NCBI RefSeq assembly: GCF_005405925.1
Contig: NZ_BJHV01000001.1
Span: 9,920,001-9,984,000 of the forward strand
Direction: 5' to 3'
Length of the DNA stretch: 64,000 nucleotides
Source: Streptomyces antimycoticus
Lineage (GTDB): Bacteria; Actinomycetota; Actinomycetes; Streptomycetales; Streptomycetaceae
In this document: positions 43,984 through 52,865 of the stretch, piece after piece
Numbering within the stretch: position 1 is the stretch's first letter
Layout: each line of letters starts with the position of its first letter
Program-made: the position numbers and the translations under genes
Notes under the pieces: generated by a model
What the model saw: the letters and a program-made list of their open reading frames with translations, nothing else
What the model was told of the DNA's origin: nothing
Database searches by the model: none

Positions 43984-44892
43984 TCACAGGTCCACGACGA
44001 GCCGCGGGGACAGGGCGCGGGACACACAGGCGTACATGCGGCCCGCGGGGGCGCCGATGTCGTCCCGGTGCTCGGGCTCGCCGTCGACGACGGCGAGTTC
44101 GCAACTGCCGCAGACCCCTTCGCGGCATCCGGACGCCACCGGATATCCGGCGTGGGTCAGGGCGTCCAGCAGCGACTCGTCGGGCGGGACCTGAACCGTC
44201 TGCCCCGACCGCGCACACACCGCCTCGAACGCCGTGTTGGGGGCGAACGACCTCGGCACCGGGCGGAATCGCTCCGCGTGCAGCCTCCCGGCCGGGAACG
44301 CGGCCTCGGCGGCGGCGAGCATCGGTCCGGGGCCGCAGGCATAGACCACGGCACCGGGGCTCAGCGCGGCTCCCAGAGCGGTGAAGTCCGGCCTGCCCTG
44401 CTCCCGGGTGGCGACGATCCGTACCCGATCGCCATAGGAGGAGCGCAGTTCGTCGGCGAAGGGCATGGACGCCACCGACTGTCCCATGTACACCAGCGAC
44501 GCCGGGACGTCCGACGCGGCCGCGGCCCGCAGCATCGGCAGGATCGGAGTGATGCCGATCCCGCCGGCGAGGAAGAGATACTCCGGCGCGGGGAGCAGCG
44601 GGAAATGGTTCCGCGGCAGCGACACATCGAGTGTGCGGCCCCGGCGCAGAAACCGGTGGATGTATTCCGAACCGCCCCGGCTGAGGCGGTCGTGCCGCAC
44701 CGCGACGCGATACGACTCCTGGTCCGCCGGGTCGCCGCACAGCGAGTACTGCCGGGTCAGCCAGTTCGGCAGGGCCAGGTCGATATGGGCCCCCGGTTCC
44801 CAGGGCGCCAGCGGGCCGGTGGCGCCCCGCAGGACGAGGGAGACGACGTCTTCGGCGACCTGCTCGATGTGGTCGACGACGGTCTGTTGCAT
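43984..44892 (-). CDS. PDR/VanB family oxidoreductase (FMN, 2Fe-2S)
   Basis: A 302-residue phthalate-dioxygenase-reductase type electron carrier. FMN-binding RQYSLCGDP and the NAD-binding LAGGIGITPILPML lead into a C-terminal plant-type ferredoxin domain (CREGVCGSCELAVVDGE ... YACVSRA) with all four cysteines. It normally feeds electrons to a Rieske oxygenase, but no oxygenase gene is adjacent; partners are encoded elsewhere or are the neighbouring flavoproteins. It lies 23 bases after the PPOX-type gene. Confidence 0.88.
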   Translation of the reverse strand: MQQTVVDHIEQVAEDVVSLVLRGATGPLAPWEPGAHIDLALPNWLTRQYSLCGDPADQESYRVAVRHDRLSRGGSEYIHRFLRRGRTLDVSLPRNHFPLLPAPEYLFLAGGIGITPILPMLRAAAASDVPASLVYMGQSVASMPFADELRSSYGDRVRIVATREQGRPDFTALGAALSPGAVVYACGPGPMLAAAEAAFPAGRLHAERFRPVPRSFAPNTAFEAVCARSGQTVQVPPDESLLDALTHAGYPVASGCREGVCGSCELAVVDGEPEHRDDIGAPAGRMYACVSRALSPRLVVDL

Positions 44893-44915
44893 CGTTGATT
44901 CACCTTGTGCCGTGG

Positions 44916-45545
44916 TCAGTAGAGTTTCCGGTAGCTCTCTTCGAGAGCGTGGGTGAGCACCGTCGGATCGATGTCCGCCCCGATCTGGGCGGCGGCGATC
45001 TCACCGACCGACGGCATCTCGTCGGCCAGGGCCTGGCTCGCGGGGTCCCACAGCCGGGAGCGGATGAGCGAGCGACCACAGTGGAAGTACGCCTCCGCCA
45101 CTTCGACGACGATCGCCAGCACCGGTTCGCTGGCCTCGGTCTGCATCCGGGCGAGTACATCGGGCTCATCGGTGGGATAGCCACGGCCGTTGACCCGCAG
45201 GGTCTCCCGCATCCCGGGGATGAGGAAGAGCAGCCCGATCCCGTCGTTCTCGGCGAGATTGCGGAAGGAGTCGGCGATCTTGTTGCCGGGGCGGTCGGGA
45301 ATCGCGAGCGTATGTCCGTCGAGGACCTTCACGAACCCTGGGTAGTCGCCACGGGGCGAGCAGTCGGCGCGCCCCGCCGCGTCCGCCGTGGCCAGGGACA
45401 GGAAGGGGGAATGCGCGATGAAGAAGCGGAAGTGCTCGTCGATATGGTCCAGCTTCTTGTCCTTGATCATGGCTTCGGGCTCCCCGAGCCGGGCATGGAC
45501 CTCGGCCGGGGACAACCGCCGGGGGCGGGTGCTGGTCTGCGTCAT
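44916..45545 (-). CDS. PPOX-class FMN flavoprotein (pyridoxamine 5'-phosphate oxidase family)
   Basis: A 209-residue split-barrel flavoprotein of the actinobacterial MSMEG_1061-like group. Visible features: FFIAHSPFLSLATADAAGRADCSPRGDYPGFVKVLDGHTLAIPDRPGNKIADSFRNLAENDGIGLLFLIPG, RVNGRGYPTDE and the C-terminal HCGRSLIRSRLWDP. Binds FMN and probably reduces or oxidises a small molecule. AAGGAG 6 bases before the ATG at 45545 decides the start. First gene of the operon divergent from TetR 45715. Confidence 0.86.
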   Translation of the reverse strand: MTQTSTRPRRLSPAEVHARLGEPEAMIKDKKLDHIDEHFRFFIAHSPFLSLATADAAGRADCSPRGDYPGFVKVLDGHTLAIPDRPGNKIADSFRNLAENDGIGLLFLIPGMRETLRVNGRGYPTDEPDVLARMQTEASEPVLAIVVEVAEAYFHCGRSLIRSRLWDPASQALADEMPSVGEIAAAQIGADIDPTVLTHALEESYRKLY

Positions 45546-45657
45546 GAGCACTCCTTCCGGGAGGGGGAGCGGGGGCGCGTGAGGGCCGTGCCAGTGGCCG
45601 CCCGCTCCCTGCCGACGACGGCGATTCACCGCTCCGCCGCAGTTCATGGCACCATTG

Positions 45658-45671
45658 TGAGTAATTACTCA
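45658..45671. promoter_or_regulatory. perfect 14-bp palindrome TGAGTAATTACTCA, likely TetR operator
   Basis: TGAGTAATTACTCA at 45658-45671 is a perfect palindrome in the 169-base region between the flavoprotein operon and the TetR gene at 45715. Position and symmetry fit autoregulation and control of the operon. Confidence 0.78.
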
Positions 45672-45714
45672 GGTCTTGCGCCACTCGCTTTCCCGGCGCT
45701 GCCCAGGAGGTGTC

Positions 45715-46374
45715 ATGACGACCGGCCGTCGCGGACTTCAGCCACGTAAACAGCCACGCCAGGCCCGGGCCGAGCTCACCCGGCAGCGCATCCTCACGGC
45801 CGCTGCTCACATTTTCGCCGAATACGGCTATGCCGCCGGGACCACCAACCGCATCGCCGAGCACGCACGGATCTCGATCGGCTCGCTCTACCAGTACTAC
45901 CCGAACAAGGATGCGATCCTGGCCGAGCTGGTGACCCGTCACCTCGATGCCGGGGCGGCCGCCATCCGGAACCGGCAGGACGCGGAGGAGCCCGAATCCC
46001 TCGAGGAGGTCCTCCGCGGTTTCGCGCGCACCGTGATCGAGAACCACCTCGACGACCCGCAGTTGCTCCGCGTCATGGGCGAACAGGCCCCCCGTTCCCC
46101 GGAGTTGTTCGAGAAGATCGCCCGCCAGGAGCGGGAGCGGGTCGCCTACACCCAGGACTTGCTCGAGCGCCATCCCGAGGTCGGGGTCGAGGACACCTAC
46201 GTCGCCGCCCGGCTCATCGTGTCCACGATCGAGCTGGTCGTCCATGTGCTCATCGCGGCACCCGACCCCATCGACACCACCCGGCTGGAGAACGAACTCG
46301 TCGCGATGCTCACCCGCTATCTCACGGCCGCGCCGTCCGGAGCCACGGAACCTCCGGCGCGCGAGGGGGTCTGA
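45715..46374 (+). CDS. TetR/AcrR family transcriptional regulator
   Basis: A 219-residue repressor candidate. Basic N-terminal arm (RKQPRQARAELTRQRI), helix-turn-helix AAHIFAEYGYAAGTTNRIAEHARISIGSLYQYYPNKDAILAEL, and a TetR_C_39-like ligand domain. CAGGAGG precedes the ATG at 45715. Divergent from the PPOX-VanB-SIP operon with a perfect palindrome between them, which makes that operon its likely target. Confidence 0.9.
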   Translation: MTTGRRGLQPRKQPRQARAELTRQRILTAAAHIFAEYGYAAGTTNRIAEHARISIGSLYQYYPNKDAILAELVTRHLDAGAAAIRNRQDAEEPESLEEVLRGFARTVIENHLDDPQLLRVMGEQAPRSPELFEKIARQERERVAYTQDLLERHPEVGVEDTYVAARLIVSTIELVVHVLIAAPDPIDTTRLENELVAMLTRYLTAAPSGATEPPAREGV

Positions 46375-46391
46375 TACGAGGCCACCGGGAC

Positions 46392-46428
46392 GACGGACGG
46401 GGACCTGGTGGCCAGGTCCCCGTCCGTC
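46392..46428. terminator. strong bidirectional terminator (17-bp perfect stem)
   Basis: Arms 46392-46408 and 46412-46428 pair perfectly over 17 bases with a 3-base loop, between the convergent TetR and asparagine synthetase genes. Confidence 0.82.
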
Positions 46429-46455
46429 TCTCGCGGTGCGGTCGAACCGCGGGTG

Positions 46456-48288
46456 TCAGTCGAGCGTGATGGTGGGCTTGCGCAGGTCCATCCAGGTCGC
46501 CAGGTCCAGGGCGCGCTCGATGGTGGCGCGCTGCTGGGTGGTGATGTCCTCCGCCGGTGCGGCGATCGCCTCCTTCAGCGTCTCGACGCGGCACAGTTCG
46601 AGGGCCTGGTGTCCCGAGGTGATGAGGTCACCCGCCTGCTGCTTGATGGCGGAGAGATAGGCGGGGTCGAAGCTGCCGGGGTAACCGCTCTTCTTGCGGT
46701 TGGCCACGGACTCGGGCAGCACATCGCGGGTGGCCTCGCGCAGAATGCTCTTCTCCCGCCCGTCGAATGTCTTCAGTGACCAGGGGGTGTTGAAGACGTA
46801 GGAGACCAGGCGGTGGTCGCAGAACGGCACCCTGACCTCCAGGCCGACGGCCATGCTCATCCGGTCCTTGCGGTCGAGCAGGGTGTTGACCATGCGGGTG
46901 AGGTGCAGGTAGCAGACCTGGCGCATGCGCTTCTCCAGACCGGTCTCACCGTCCTTGAGGGGGACTTCGTCCAGGGCGCTGAGGTAGTGGTCACGGAGGT
47001 AGGTGTCCAGGTCGAGCTTGTCGGTGAGGTCCTGGGACAGCAGGCTCTTGGTGTCGCCGAGCGTCAATCCTCCGGCGAGCCACGGGAAGGTGTCGGCCTC
47101 GCGCCGCTCGTCGTGGAACCACGGGTAGCCGCCGAAGACCTCGTCCGCCGACTCGCCCGAAAGAGCCACGGTCGACTGTTCGCGAACGGCCTTGAACAGC
47201 AGGTAGAGCGAGTTGTCCCGGTCGCCGAGCCCGGTGGGCAGATCCCTGGCCGCGATGGCTGCCTGCCTGACCGCGGGGTCGGACAGGGCGGAGCCGTCGA
47301 GCATGATGTCCCGGTGGTCGCATTTCACATGCTCGGCCACGGCGTGCACATACGGGGTGTCCACGCTGGGCGCCACGTCGATCGCGCGGAAGTTCTCCGC
47401 CTGCCCGGGGAAGTCCACGGCGAAGCTGCGGACGGTCTCGCCGTGCTCGCCGAGCTTGCGGGCGGCGAGCGAGGTCATCGCAGATGAGTCGAGCCCCCCG
47501 GAGAGCAAGGTGCAGCGGGGCACATCGGCGACGAGCTGCCGGGCGATGATGTCCTCCAGCAGCTCCCGCACATGGGCGACGGTCGCGTCCTGGTCATCGG
47601 TGTGCTCGGAAACCTCCAGACGCCAGTACGCCTGCTCGCGAAGTCCATTGCGGTCGACGACGGCGATGTGGCCGGGGCGCAGCTCCTTCATGCCCTTCCA
47701 GATCGCATGCCCCGGGGTCTTGGCGAAGGAGAAGATCTCCCGCAGCCCATCGAGGCCGACCTCGGGGGCGGCGAGCGGGTTGGCGAGGATGGCCTTGGGC
47801 TCGGATCCGAAGAGGACGCCGTCGTCGGTCTCGTAGTAGTAGAACGGCTTGATGCCCATCCGGTCCCGGACCATCACCAGCTTCTCGGTGCGGGAGTCCC
47901 AGATGGCGAAGGCGTACATGCCGTTCAGCTTCTCGGTGAGGGATTCGCCCCACTCCAGGTAGCCGCGCAGAACGACCTCGGTGTCGGAGTCGGTGGTAAA
48001 GCCATGGCCCCTGCGGCGCAGTTCATCGCGCAGCTCGGTGAAGTTGTACGCCTCACCGGAGTAGACCATGCTCACGGGACCGTCGGCGGTGTCGACGGTC
48101 ATGGGCTGTGCCCCGCCGGGCAGGTCGATGACGGCCAGCCTGCGGTGGCCGAGCGCAGCCCTGCCGGTCACCCACGCTCCGGCCGCATCCGGGCCTCGGC
48201 AGGCCATCGTCTCCGTCATGGCGTCGAGGACCTGGCGGTGGGAGGTCAGATCGCGGCGGTAGGAGACCCAGCCGGTGATGCCACACAC
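46456..48288 (-). CDS. asnB: asparagine synthase (glutamine-hydrolyzing)
   Basis: A 610-residue enzyme making asparagine from aspartate, ATP and glutamine. The glutaminase domain needs an N-terminal cysteine; choosing the GTG at 48288 places Cys at position 2 (CGITGWVSY), whereas ATGs at 48297 and 48306 would bury it, so I prefer the GTG (AAAGGG lies upstream). The synthetase domain has the pyrophosphate loop LLSGGLDSSAMTSLAA. Length is normal. It could also amidate another substrate, as secondary-metabolite AsnB relatives do, but no biosynthetic genes adjoin. Confidence 0.88.
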   Translation of the reverse strand: MCGITGWVSYRRDLTSHRQVLDAMTETMACRGPDAAGAWVTGRAALGHRRLAVIDLPGGAQPMTVDTADGPVSMVYSGEAYNFTELRDELRRRGHGFTTDSDTEVVLRGYLEWGESLTEKLNGMYAFAIWDSRTEKLVMVRDRMGIKPFYYYETDDGVLFGSEPKAILANPLAAPEVGLDGLREIFSFAKTPGHAIWKGMKELRPGHIAVVDRNGLREQAYWRLEVSEHTDDQDATVAHVRELLEDIIARQLVADVPRCTLLSGGLDSSAMTSLAARKLGEHGETVRSFAVDFPGQAENFRAIDVAPSVDTPYVHAVAEHVKCDHRDIMLDGSALSDPAVRQAAIAARDLPTGLGDRDNSLYLLFKAVREQSTVALSGESADEVFGGYPWFHDERREADTFPWLAGGLTLGDTKSLLSQDLTDKLDLDTYLRDHYLSALDEVPLKDGETGLEKRMRQVCYLHLTRMVNTLLDRKDRMSMAVGLEVRVPFCDHRLVSYVFNTPWSLKTFDGREKSILREATRDVLPESVANRKKSGYPGSFDPAYLSAIKQQAGDLITSGHQALELCRVETLKEAIAAPAEDITTQQRATIERALDLATWMDLRKPTITLD

Positions 48289-48666
48289 AGTGATCATCCC
48301 TTTCACTCAGCAGAGATGGTTGCCTGTGAAAACCATCTACCTCTCCGGAGGCGGACCGCTACTGGGTGCTGATCCCTGGGGGAGTGGTATTTCTCACTGG
48401 TAAATTCCTGTTAATGGTAAGTTTCGCGGTGGCCGCTGGCCGAAAAGCGTCGCCCACTAAATTCCTATTTTACAGCCGATATCCGGGTCGCAATTCATAA
48501 GTGAAACTCCGGCCGTATACGAAAGAGGCCGGGCCCGGTGAGCTGAGGCACCGTCACCCGCGGCCGTCCTTCGGCGGAGTCCTCCCTGGATGCCCTGGGG
48601 GGTGCTGGGTACCTCCGTGACCTGGGGGTTAGCATATGAGCGCCACCTAGCTCGAAAGATGGATTT
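48289..48666. other. intergenic region between asnB and gap
   Basis: About 380 bases separate the divergent asnB and gap starts. I see no gene. It contains AT-rich patches unusual for this window and a direct repeat TAAATTCCT at 48401-48409 and 48458-48466, possibly operator half-sites or promoter elements for either gene. No riboswitch or tRNA-like fold was recognised. Confidence 0.5.
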
Positions 48667-50121
48667 GTGACTCTCAACGAGGACTCGTTCACCAACTGGA
48701 AGCACCGCGAGGAGATCGCGGAGTCGATGATCCCCGTCATCGGGAAGCTGCATCGGGAGCGGGACGTCACAGTCCTGCTGCACAGCCGCTCCTTGGTGAA
48801 CAAGTCGGTCGTCAGCATCCTCAAGACCCACCGATTCGCCCGCCAGATCGCCGGTGCGGAACTCTCGGTCACCGACACCCTGCCGTTCCTGCAGGCGCTC
48901 ACCACGCTCGACCTCGGCCCCTCCCAGATCGACATCGGCATGCTCGCCGAGACGCACCGGGCCGACGACCGCGGTCTGTCGGTGGAGGAGTTCACCGCCG
49001 AGGCCGTCGCCGGTGCCACGGGTGCCAACAAGATCGAGTGCCGTGAGGGGCGCGATGTCGTCCTCTACGGATTCGGCCGCATCGGCCGCCTCGTCGCCCG
49101 CCTGCTCATCGAGAAGGCCGGGTCCGGCAATGGTCTGCGGCTGCGCGCCATCGTCGTCCGCGGGAGCGGCGGCCGGGCGGGTGAGGATCTCGTCAAGCGT
49201 GCCTCGCTGCTGCGCCGCGACTCCATCCACGGCCAGTTCCAGGGCACGATCACCGTTGACGAGGCGAACAGCACGATCGTCGCCAATGGCAACGAGATCA
49301 AGGTGATCTACGCCGACGACCCGACGTCGGTGGACTACACGGCGTACGGCATCAAGGACGCCATCCTCATCGACAACACCGGCAAGTGGCGCGATCGCGA
49401 GGGGCTGTCGAAGCATCTGCGCCCCGGTATCGACAAGGTGGTGCTGACCGCGCCGGGCAAGGGCGACGTGCCCAACGTCGTCCATGGCGTCAACCACGAC
49501 ACGATCAAGCCCGATGAGCAGATCCTGTCCTGCGCGTCCTGCACCACCAACGCGATCGTCCCGCCGCTGAAGGCGATGGCGGACGAGTACGGCGTCCTGC
49601 GCGGCCACGTGGAAACCGTCCACTCGTTCACCAACGACCAGAACCTGCTGGACAATTACCACAAGTCCGATCGCCGTGGCCGCTCGGCACCGCTCAACAT
49701 GGTCATCACCGAGACCGGTGCCGCCTCCGCCGTCGCGAAGGCCCTGCCCGACCTCAAGGCGAAGATCACCGGCAGCTCGATCCGCGTCCCGGTGCCGGAT
49801 GTCTCGATCGCCATCCTCAATCTGCAACTCGCCCGCGAGACCACCCGCGAGGAGGTCCTGGACTATCTGCGCGATGTGTCCCTGACCTCGCCGCTCAAGC
49901 GCCAGATCGACTTCACCAGCGCCCCCGACGCGGTCTCCAACGACTTCATCGGCTCGCGCCACGCCTCGATCGTCGACGCCGGTGCCACCAAGGTCGAGGG
50001 CGACAACGCGATCCTCTACCTCTGGTACGACAACGAGTTCGGCTACTCCTGCCAGGTCATCCGCGTCGTCCAGTACGTCTCCGGGGTGGAGTACCCGACC
50101 TACCCGGCCCCGGTGGTCTGA
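48667..50121 (+). CDS. gap: glyceraldehyde-3-phosphate dehydrogenase, long form
   Basis: A 484-residue GAPDH, about 130 residues longer at the N-terminus than classical enzymes of glycolysis. The extra helical domain (NWKHREEIAESMIPVIGKLHRERDVTVLLHSRSLVNKS) precedes the cofactor motif LYGFGRIGRLVARLL; the active-site cysteine is in SCASCTTNAIVPPL, and the C-terminus WYDNEFGYSCQVIRVVQYV is standard. It interconverts glyceraldehyde 3-phosphate and 1,3-bisphosphoglycerate. Start is GTG at 48667. Extended GAPDHs of this type occur in actinomycetes alongside the classical copy. Confidence 0.88.
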   Translation: MTLNEDSFTNWKHREEIAESMIPVIGKLHRERDVTVLLHSRSLVNKSVVSILKTHRFARQIAGAELSVTDTLPFLQALTTLDLGPSQIDIGMLAETHRADDRGLSVEEFTAEAVAGATGANKIECREGRDVVLYGFGRIGRLVARLLIEKAGSGNGLRLRAIVVRGSGGRAGEDLVKRASLLRRDSIHGQFQGTITVDEANSTIVANGNEIKVIYADDPTSVDYTAYGIKDAILIDNTGKWRDREGLSKHLRPGIDKVVLTAPGKGDVPNVVHGVNHDTIKPDEQILSCASCTTNAIVPPLKAMADEYGVLRGHVETVHSFTNDQNLLDNYHKSDRRGRSAPLNMVITETGAASAVAKALPDLKAKITGSSIRVPVPDVSIAILNLQLARETTREEVLDYLRDVSLTSPLKRQIDFTSAPDAVSNDFIGSRHASIVDAGATKVEGDNAILYLWYDNEFGYSCQVIRVVQYVSGVEYPTYPAPVV

Positions 50122-50142
50122 CGCTCGGCCGACGACGACCTC

Positions 50143-50164
50143 GGCGGGCCCCCGCGGGCCCGCC
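50143..50164. terminator. hairpin downstream of gap
   Basis: Nine-base perfect stem (GGCGGGCCC at 50143-50151, complement at 50156-50164) with a 4-base loop, 21 bases past the gap stop codon. Confidence 0.55.
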
Positions 50165-50325
50165 TACCCGTCCGCTCCGGGCTCGTCGGCCAGCAGCCGT
50201 GCGATGCCCGCCGGTCCGAAGACGTCCCGCGTGGCGAGCGCGATCCCACCGTGGAGCCCGGAGCGGCCCTTGAGCTGAGTCGCCGTGATGGTCCGCTTGC
50301 GGGTGGCCAGGGGCTCGAGGACGAC
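50164..50325 (-). pseudogene. 3' remnant of a ROK family regulator gene
   Basis: On the minus strand this stretch encodes PLATRKRTITATQLKGRSG followed by LHGGIALATRDVFGPAGIARLLADE, which is the C-terminal end of an actinobacterial ROK regulator; compare the intact ROK at 56946, which ends PLATRKLTITTTQLGAASALHGAVALATGDVFSERGIARLLVD. Nothing resembling the rest of a ROK protein lies to the right. The homology stops at about 50315-50330, where a forward-strand fragment begins. Relic only. Confidence 0.75.
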
Positions 50326-50673
50326 GCCGTCGAGATCGTCATCAATATCACCCCGCCGGCGTTGAAGGTCTACGCGGAGAACGGAGCCGTCCTCACGGCC
50401 CTGCAGCAGGGCCGCATCGACGTCGTCATGTCCACCATCAACAGCCTGCGGTACCAAGCGGCCCAGTCCGCCGCCCATACCTCCTTCCTCGGCGAGTACC
50501 ACCGCCTCGACGTCGGTTCCGCCTTCAAGAAGGGCTCTTCGCTCACCCGCGCCTTCCAGGCCGCGGTCAACGAGTTGATCGAGAACGGCATCTACGCCCG
50601 CATCCTCGAGAAGTGGGGCACCAGCGCCTCCGCGATCGACGCGTCGCGGATCAACCCGGCCGAGCACACCTGA
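50314..50673 (+). pseudogene. fused remnant: Gfo/Idh-like motif plus solute-binding protein 3' end
   Basis: In one forward frame, bases 50314-50364 encode DDAVEIVINITPPAL, typical of the Gfo/Idh/MocA Rossmann domain. From about 50365 to 50673 the same frame encodes the C-terminal third of a family 3 (amino acid type) solute-binding protein: VYAENGAVLTALQQGRIDVVM, AAHTSFLGEYHRLDVGSAFKK, LTRAFQAAVNELIENGIYARILEKWG. No signal peptide or N-terminal lobe exists; the open frame from 50251 starts inside the antisense ROK relic. This looks like a deletion or recombination scar, not a gene. Confidence 0.72.
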
Positions 50674-50675
50674 GC

Positions 50676-52865
50676 TCACTTCATCTGGTCGCCGCGTCCC
50701 AGGAAGCGGAAGGCGTTCCCCTTCGCCTGGAACAGGAAGTACCACCCGTCCTGCTCCCCGGCTTGGGCACTGTCGGTGGTGAAGCGGAGGGTTTTGGCGA
50801 GTCCCCGGTAGGTGATGTGGAGCAGGCGCTGGGCCACGGCCCCGGGTTTGATCTCGCGCGTACCGCCCAGCTCCTCCAGGGCGCGTGCGACCAGCCCCAC
50901 GGCGTCGTACGCCTCCGGGGACCAGCGTCCGGGCGCCGTGCCGTACCTCGCGCGGTAGGCGGTCCCGAAGGTGCGGGACACGCTGCCGGGGTCGGTGAAG
51001 GGGGCACCGAAAAGCCAGTCCTGGCCCGCGGTTCCGGCCTGCTGGAGGAAGCCCGGGCGCATGATGTGCCAGGTGCCCAGGCGCGGTCCGGTGAAGCCCG
51101 CGTCGGCGAGTGCCCGGGCGCAGCGTGCGGCGCGCTCGGGCGATATGCCGCTGAAGACGACGGCCTGCGCCTTGGCGGCGAGGGCGGCGCGGACGGCGGG
51201 AGCGAAGTCGTGGCTGCCGGCCGCCACGGGGTGGACGCTGGTCGTGCCCTCATGGGGCGGCACCTGCGAGAGCCGGTTGGTGAGATCCGATCCCACCTGG
51301 CCTGCCGCCCGGTCGTCGATGACGGCGGTGCGGTCGACCGGTCGTACGGAGTTCAGATACGAGGTCAGCGGCAACGCCAGGAAGGACTCGGGCGCCCGGG
51401 TGACGCACAGGGTGCGCAGATTCGACGGCGCGAGACTGCCCTCGTCGACGGAGATCAGCACCATGGCCGTGCGGGCGTCCTGGTAGAGCGGTCCGGCGGT
51501 GTCCGCCGCGGTGGCTGTACCGGGGCCGAGGACGGCGCTCACCCCGGCCTTGGTGAAACGCCGGGCCGCCCGCTCGGCGCGCTCCGCCTCGCCCCGGTCG
51601 TCGACCCTGTCGAGGGCGAGGCGGAAGGTGATGCCCGCGCGCGCGTTGTGCCGCTCCACGGCGAGCCGCGCTCCGCGCTCCTGCGCCACGCCGTCCGCCT
51701 TGTCCGGGCCGCTGAGGTCGGCCTGGAAACCGAGGGTGTGCACGGGAAGGGCGCCGCCCGAGCCGCCGGTGCCCCCTCGACCGGCCGTCAGATAGACGGT
51801 GGCCCCACCGCCGACGGCGACCACGGACGCCGCCGCGCTCCCCATCAGCAGCACGCGCCGTCGGGTCGGCGGGCGGGTGTCCTGCGGCCGCGATGGCGCC
51901 GGGCCGGCGGCCGGGTCGTCGTCCGTCGCCTGCCGTGTGGGACGCCTGGGAGTGGGCATGTCCAGTGCTTGTGCGGAGCGTTCGGCGACCACGCGCAGGA
52001 CCGCGGGCGGCAGCCAGTGCCGCTCCTGGGCCTCGGGGCTCTCCCGCGCGAGTGAGATCCGCGGGTCACGGAGCGCCACGGCGACGTGGGCGGCCGTCGG
52101 CCGGTCGGCCGGGTCCTTGGCCAGGCAAGCCCCGATCAGAGCCCGTAGCTCGCCGGGGACCTCCGCCAGGTCCGGCTCCTCGTGCACCGTACGGAAGAGG
52201 ACGCCCGCCGCGTATCCGGTGCCGAACGGGCGCCGGCCCGTGGCCGTGTAGGCGAGGACGCAGCCCAGCGCGAAGACGTCGCTGGGCGGGCCGACCTCCC
52301 CGGCGCGGGCCTGTGCCTGTTCCGGCGCGAGGAAGCCGGGCGTGCCGACGACGGCGTCGGGTGCGGTGAGCGCGGTGGCGCCCGTGGCGTGGGCGATGCC
52401 GAAGTCGATGAGGCGGGGGCCGTCCAGGGCGAGCAGGACATTGCCCGGTTTCACATCGCGGTGCACCACTCCCGCCGCGTGTACGGCGGCCAGCGCATCG
52501 GCCAGCCGGAATCCCAGGGTCCGTACGGCGGTGACCGGCAGCGCGCCGAAGCCGTCGACCGCCTCGGCCAGCGAGGGTCCGGGGATGAACTCCGTGGCCA
52601 GCCAGGGCTCCCGGGCCTCCGTGTCGGCGGCCACGACCGGCACCATCCCGTGGCCGGTCAGGCCGCGGACCGCCGTCACCTCGCGCCGGAACCGGGCGCG
52701 GAAGGCCGAGTCGGCCGCGTGTTCGGCGCGGATCGTCTTGAGCGCGACGAGCGCCCCGCCCGCCGTGCGGGCGAGGTAGACGACGCCCATGCCGCCCGCG
52801 CCGAGCCGGGCCAGCAGCCGGTGCCCGCCGATGTCCTCGGGGTCGTCGGCGGTCAGGGGCCGCAT
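50676..52865 (-). CDS. receptor-type Ser/Thr protein kinase with type I binding-protein sensor domain
   Basis: A 729-residue membrane kinase. Residues 12-270 form a Hanks-type kinase: glycine loop GAGGMGVVYLAR, Lys43, HRDVKPGN (Asp137), DFGIA, GTPGFLAPEQ. A twin-Arg-flanked membrane helix lies at about 338-360. The extracellular part (365-729) is a type I periplasmic-binding-protein (Leu/Ile/Val receptor-like) domain: FQADLSGPDKADGVAQERGARLAVERHNARAG ... GPGTATAADTAGPLYQDARTAMVLIS ... WSPEAYDAVGLVARALEELGG. It should phosphorylate proteins upon binding an external ligand. Start overlaps the stop of the paralogous kinase gene by 1 base. Confidence 0.88.
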   Translation of the reverse strand: MRPLTADDPEDIGGHRLLARLGAGGMGVVYLARTAGGALVALKTIRAEHAADSAFRARFRREVTAVRGLTGHGMVPVVAADTEAREPWLATEFIPGPSLAEAVDGFGALPVTAVRTLGFRLADALAAVHAAGVVHRDVKPGNVLLALDGPRLIDFGIAHATGATALTAPDAVVGTPGFLAPEQAQARAGEVGPPSDVFALGCVLAYTATGRRPFGTGYAAGVLFRTVHEEPDLAEVPGELRALIGACLAKDPADRPTAAHVAVALRDPRISLARESPEAQERHWLPPAVLRVVAERSAQALDMPTPRRPTRQATDDDPAAGPAPSRPQDTRPPTRRRVLLMGSAAASVVAVGGGATVYLTAGRGGTGGSGGALPVHTLGFQADLSGPDKADGVAQERGARLAVERHNARAGITFRLALDRVDDRGEAERAERAARRFTKAGVSAVLGPGTATAADTAGPLYQDARTAMVLISVDEGSLAPSNLRTLCVTRAPESFLALPLTSYLNSVRPVDRTAVIDDRAAGQVGSDLTNRLSQVPPHEGTTSVHPVAAGSHDFAPAVRAALAAKAQAVVFSGISPERAARCARALADAGFTGPRLGTWHIMRPGFLQQAGTAGQDWLFGAPFTDPGSVSRTFGTAYRARYGTAPGRWSPEAYDAVGLVARALEELGGTREIKPGAVAQRLLHITYRGLAKTLRFTTDSAQAGEQDGWYFLFQAKGNAFRFLGRGDQMK

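Noticed and set aside
50251..50310. The apparent ATG start of the binding-protein fragment
   Set aside because: The first 20 codons lie antisense to a ROK C-terminus and have no homology to any binding protein; no signal peptide exists.
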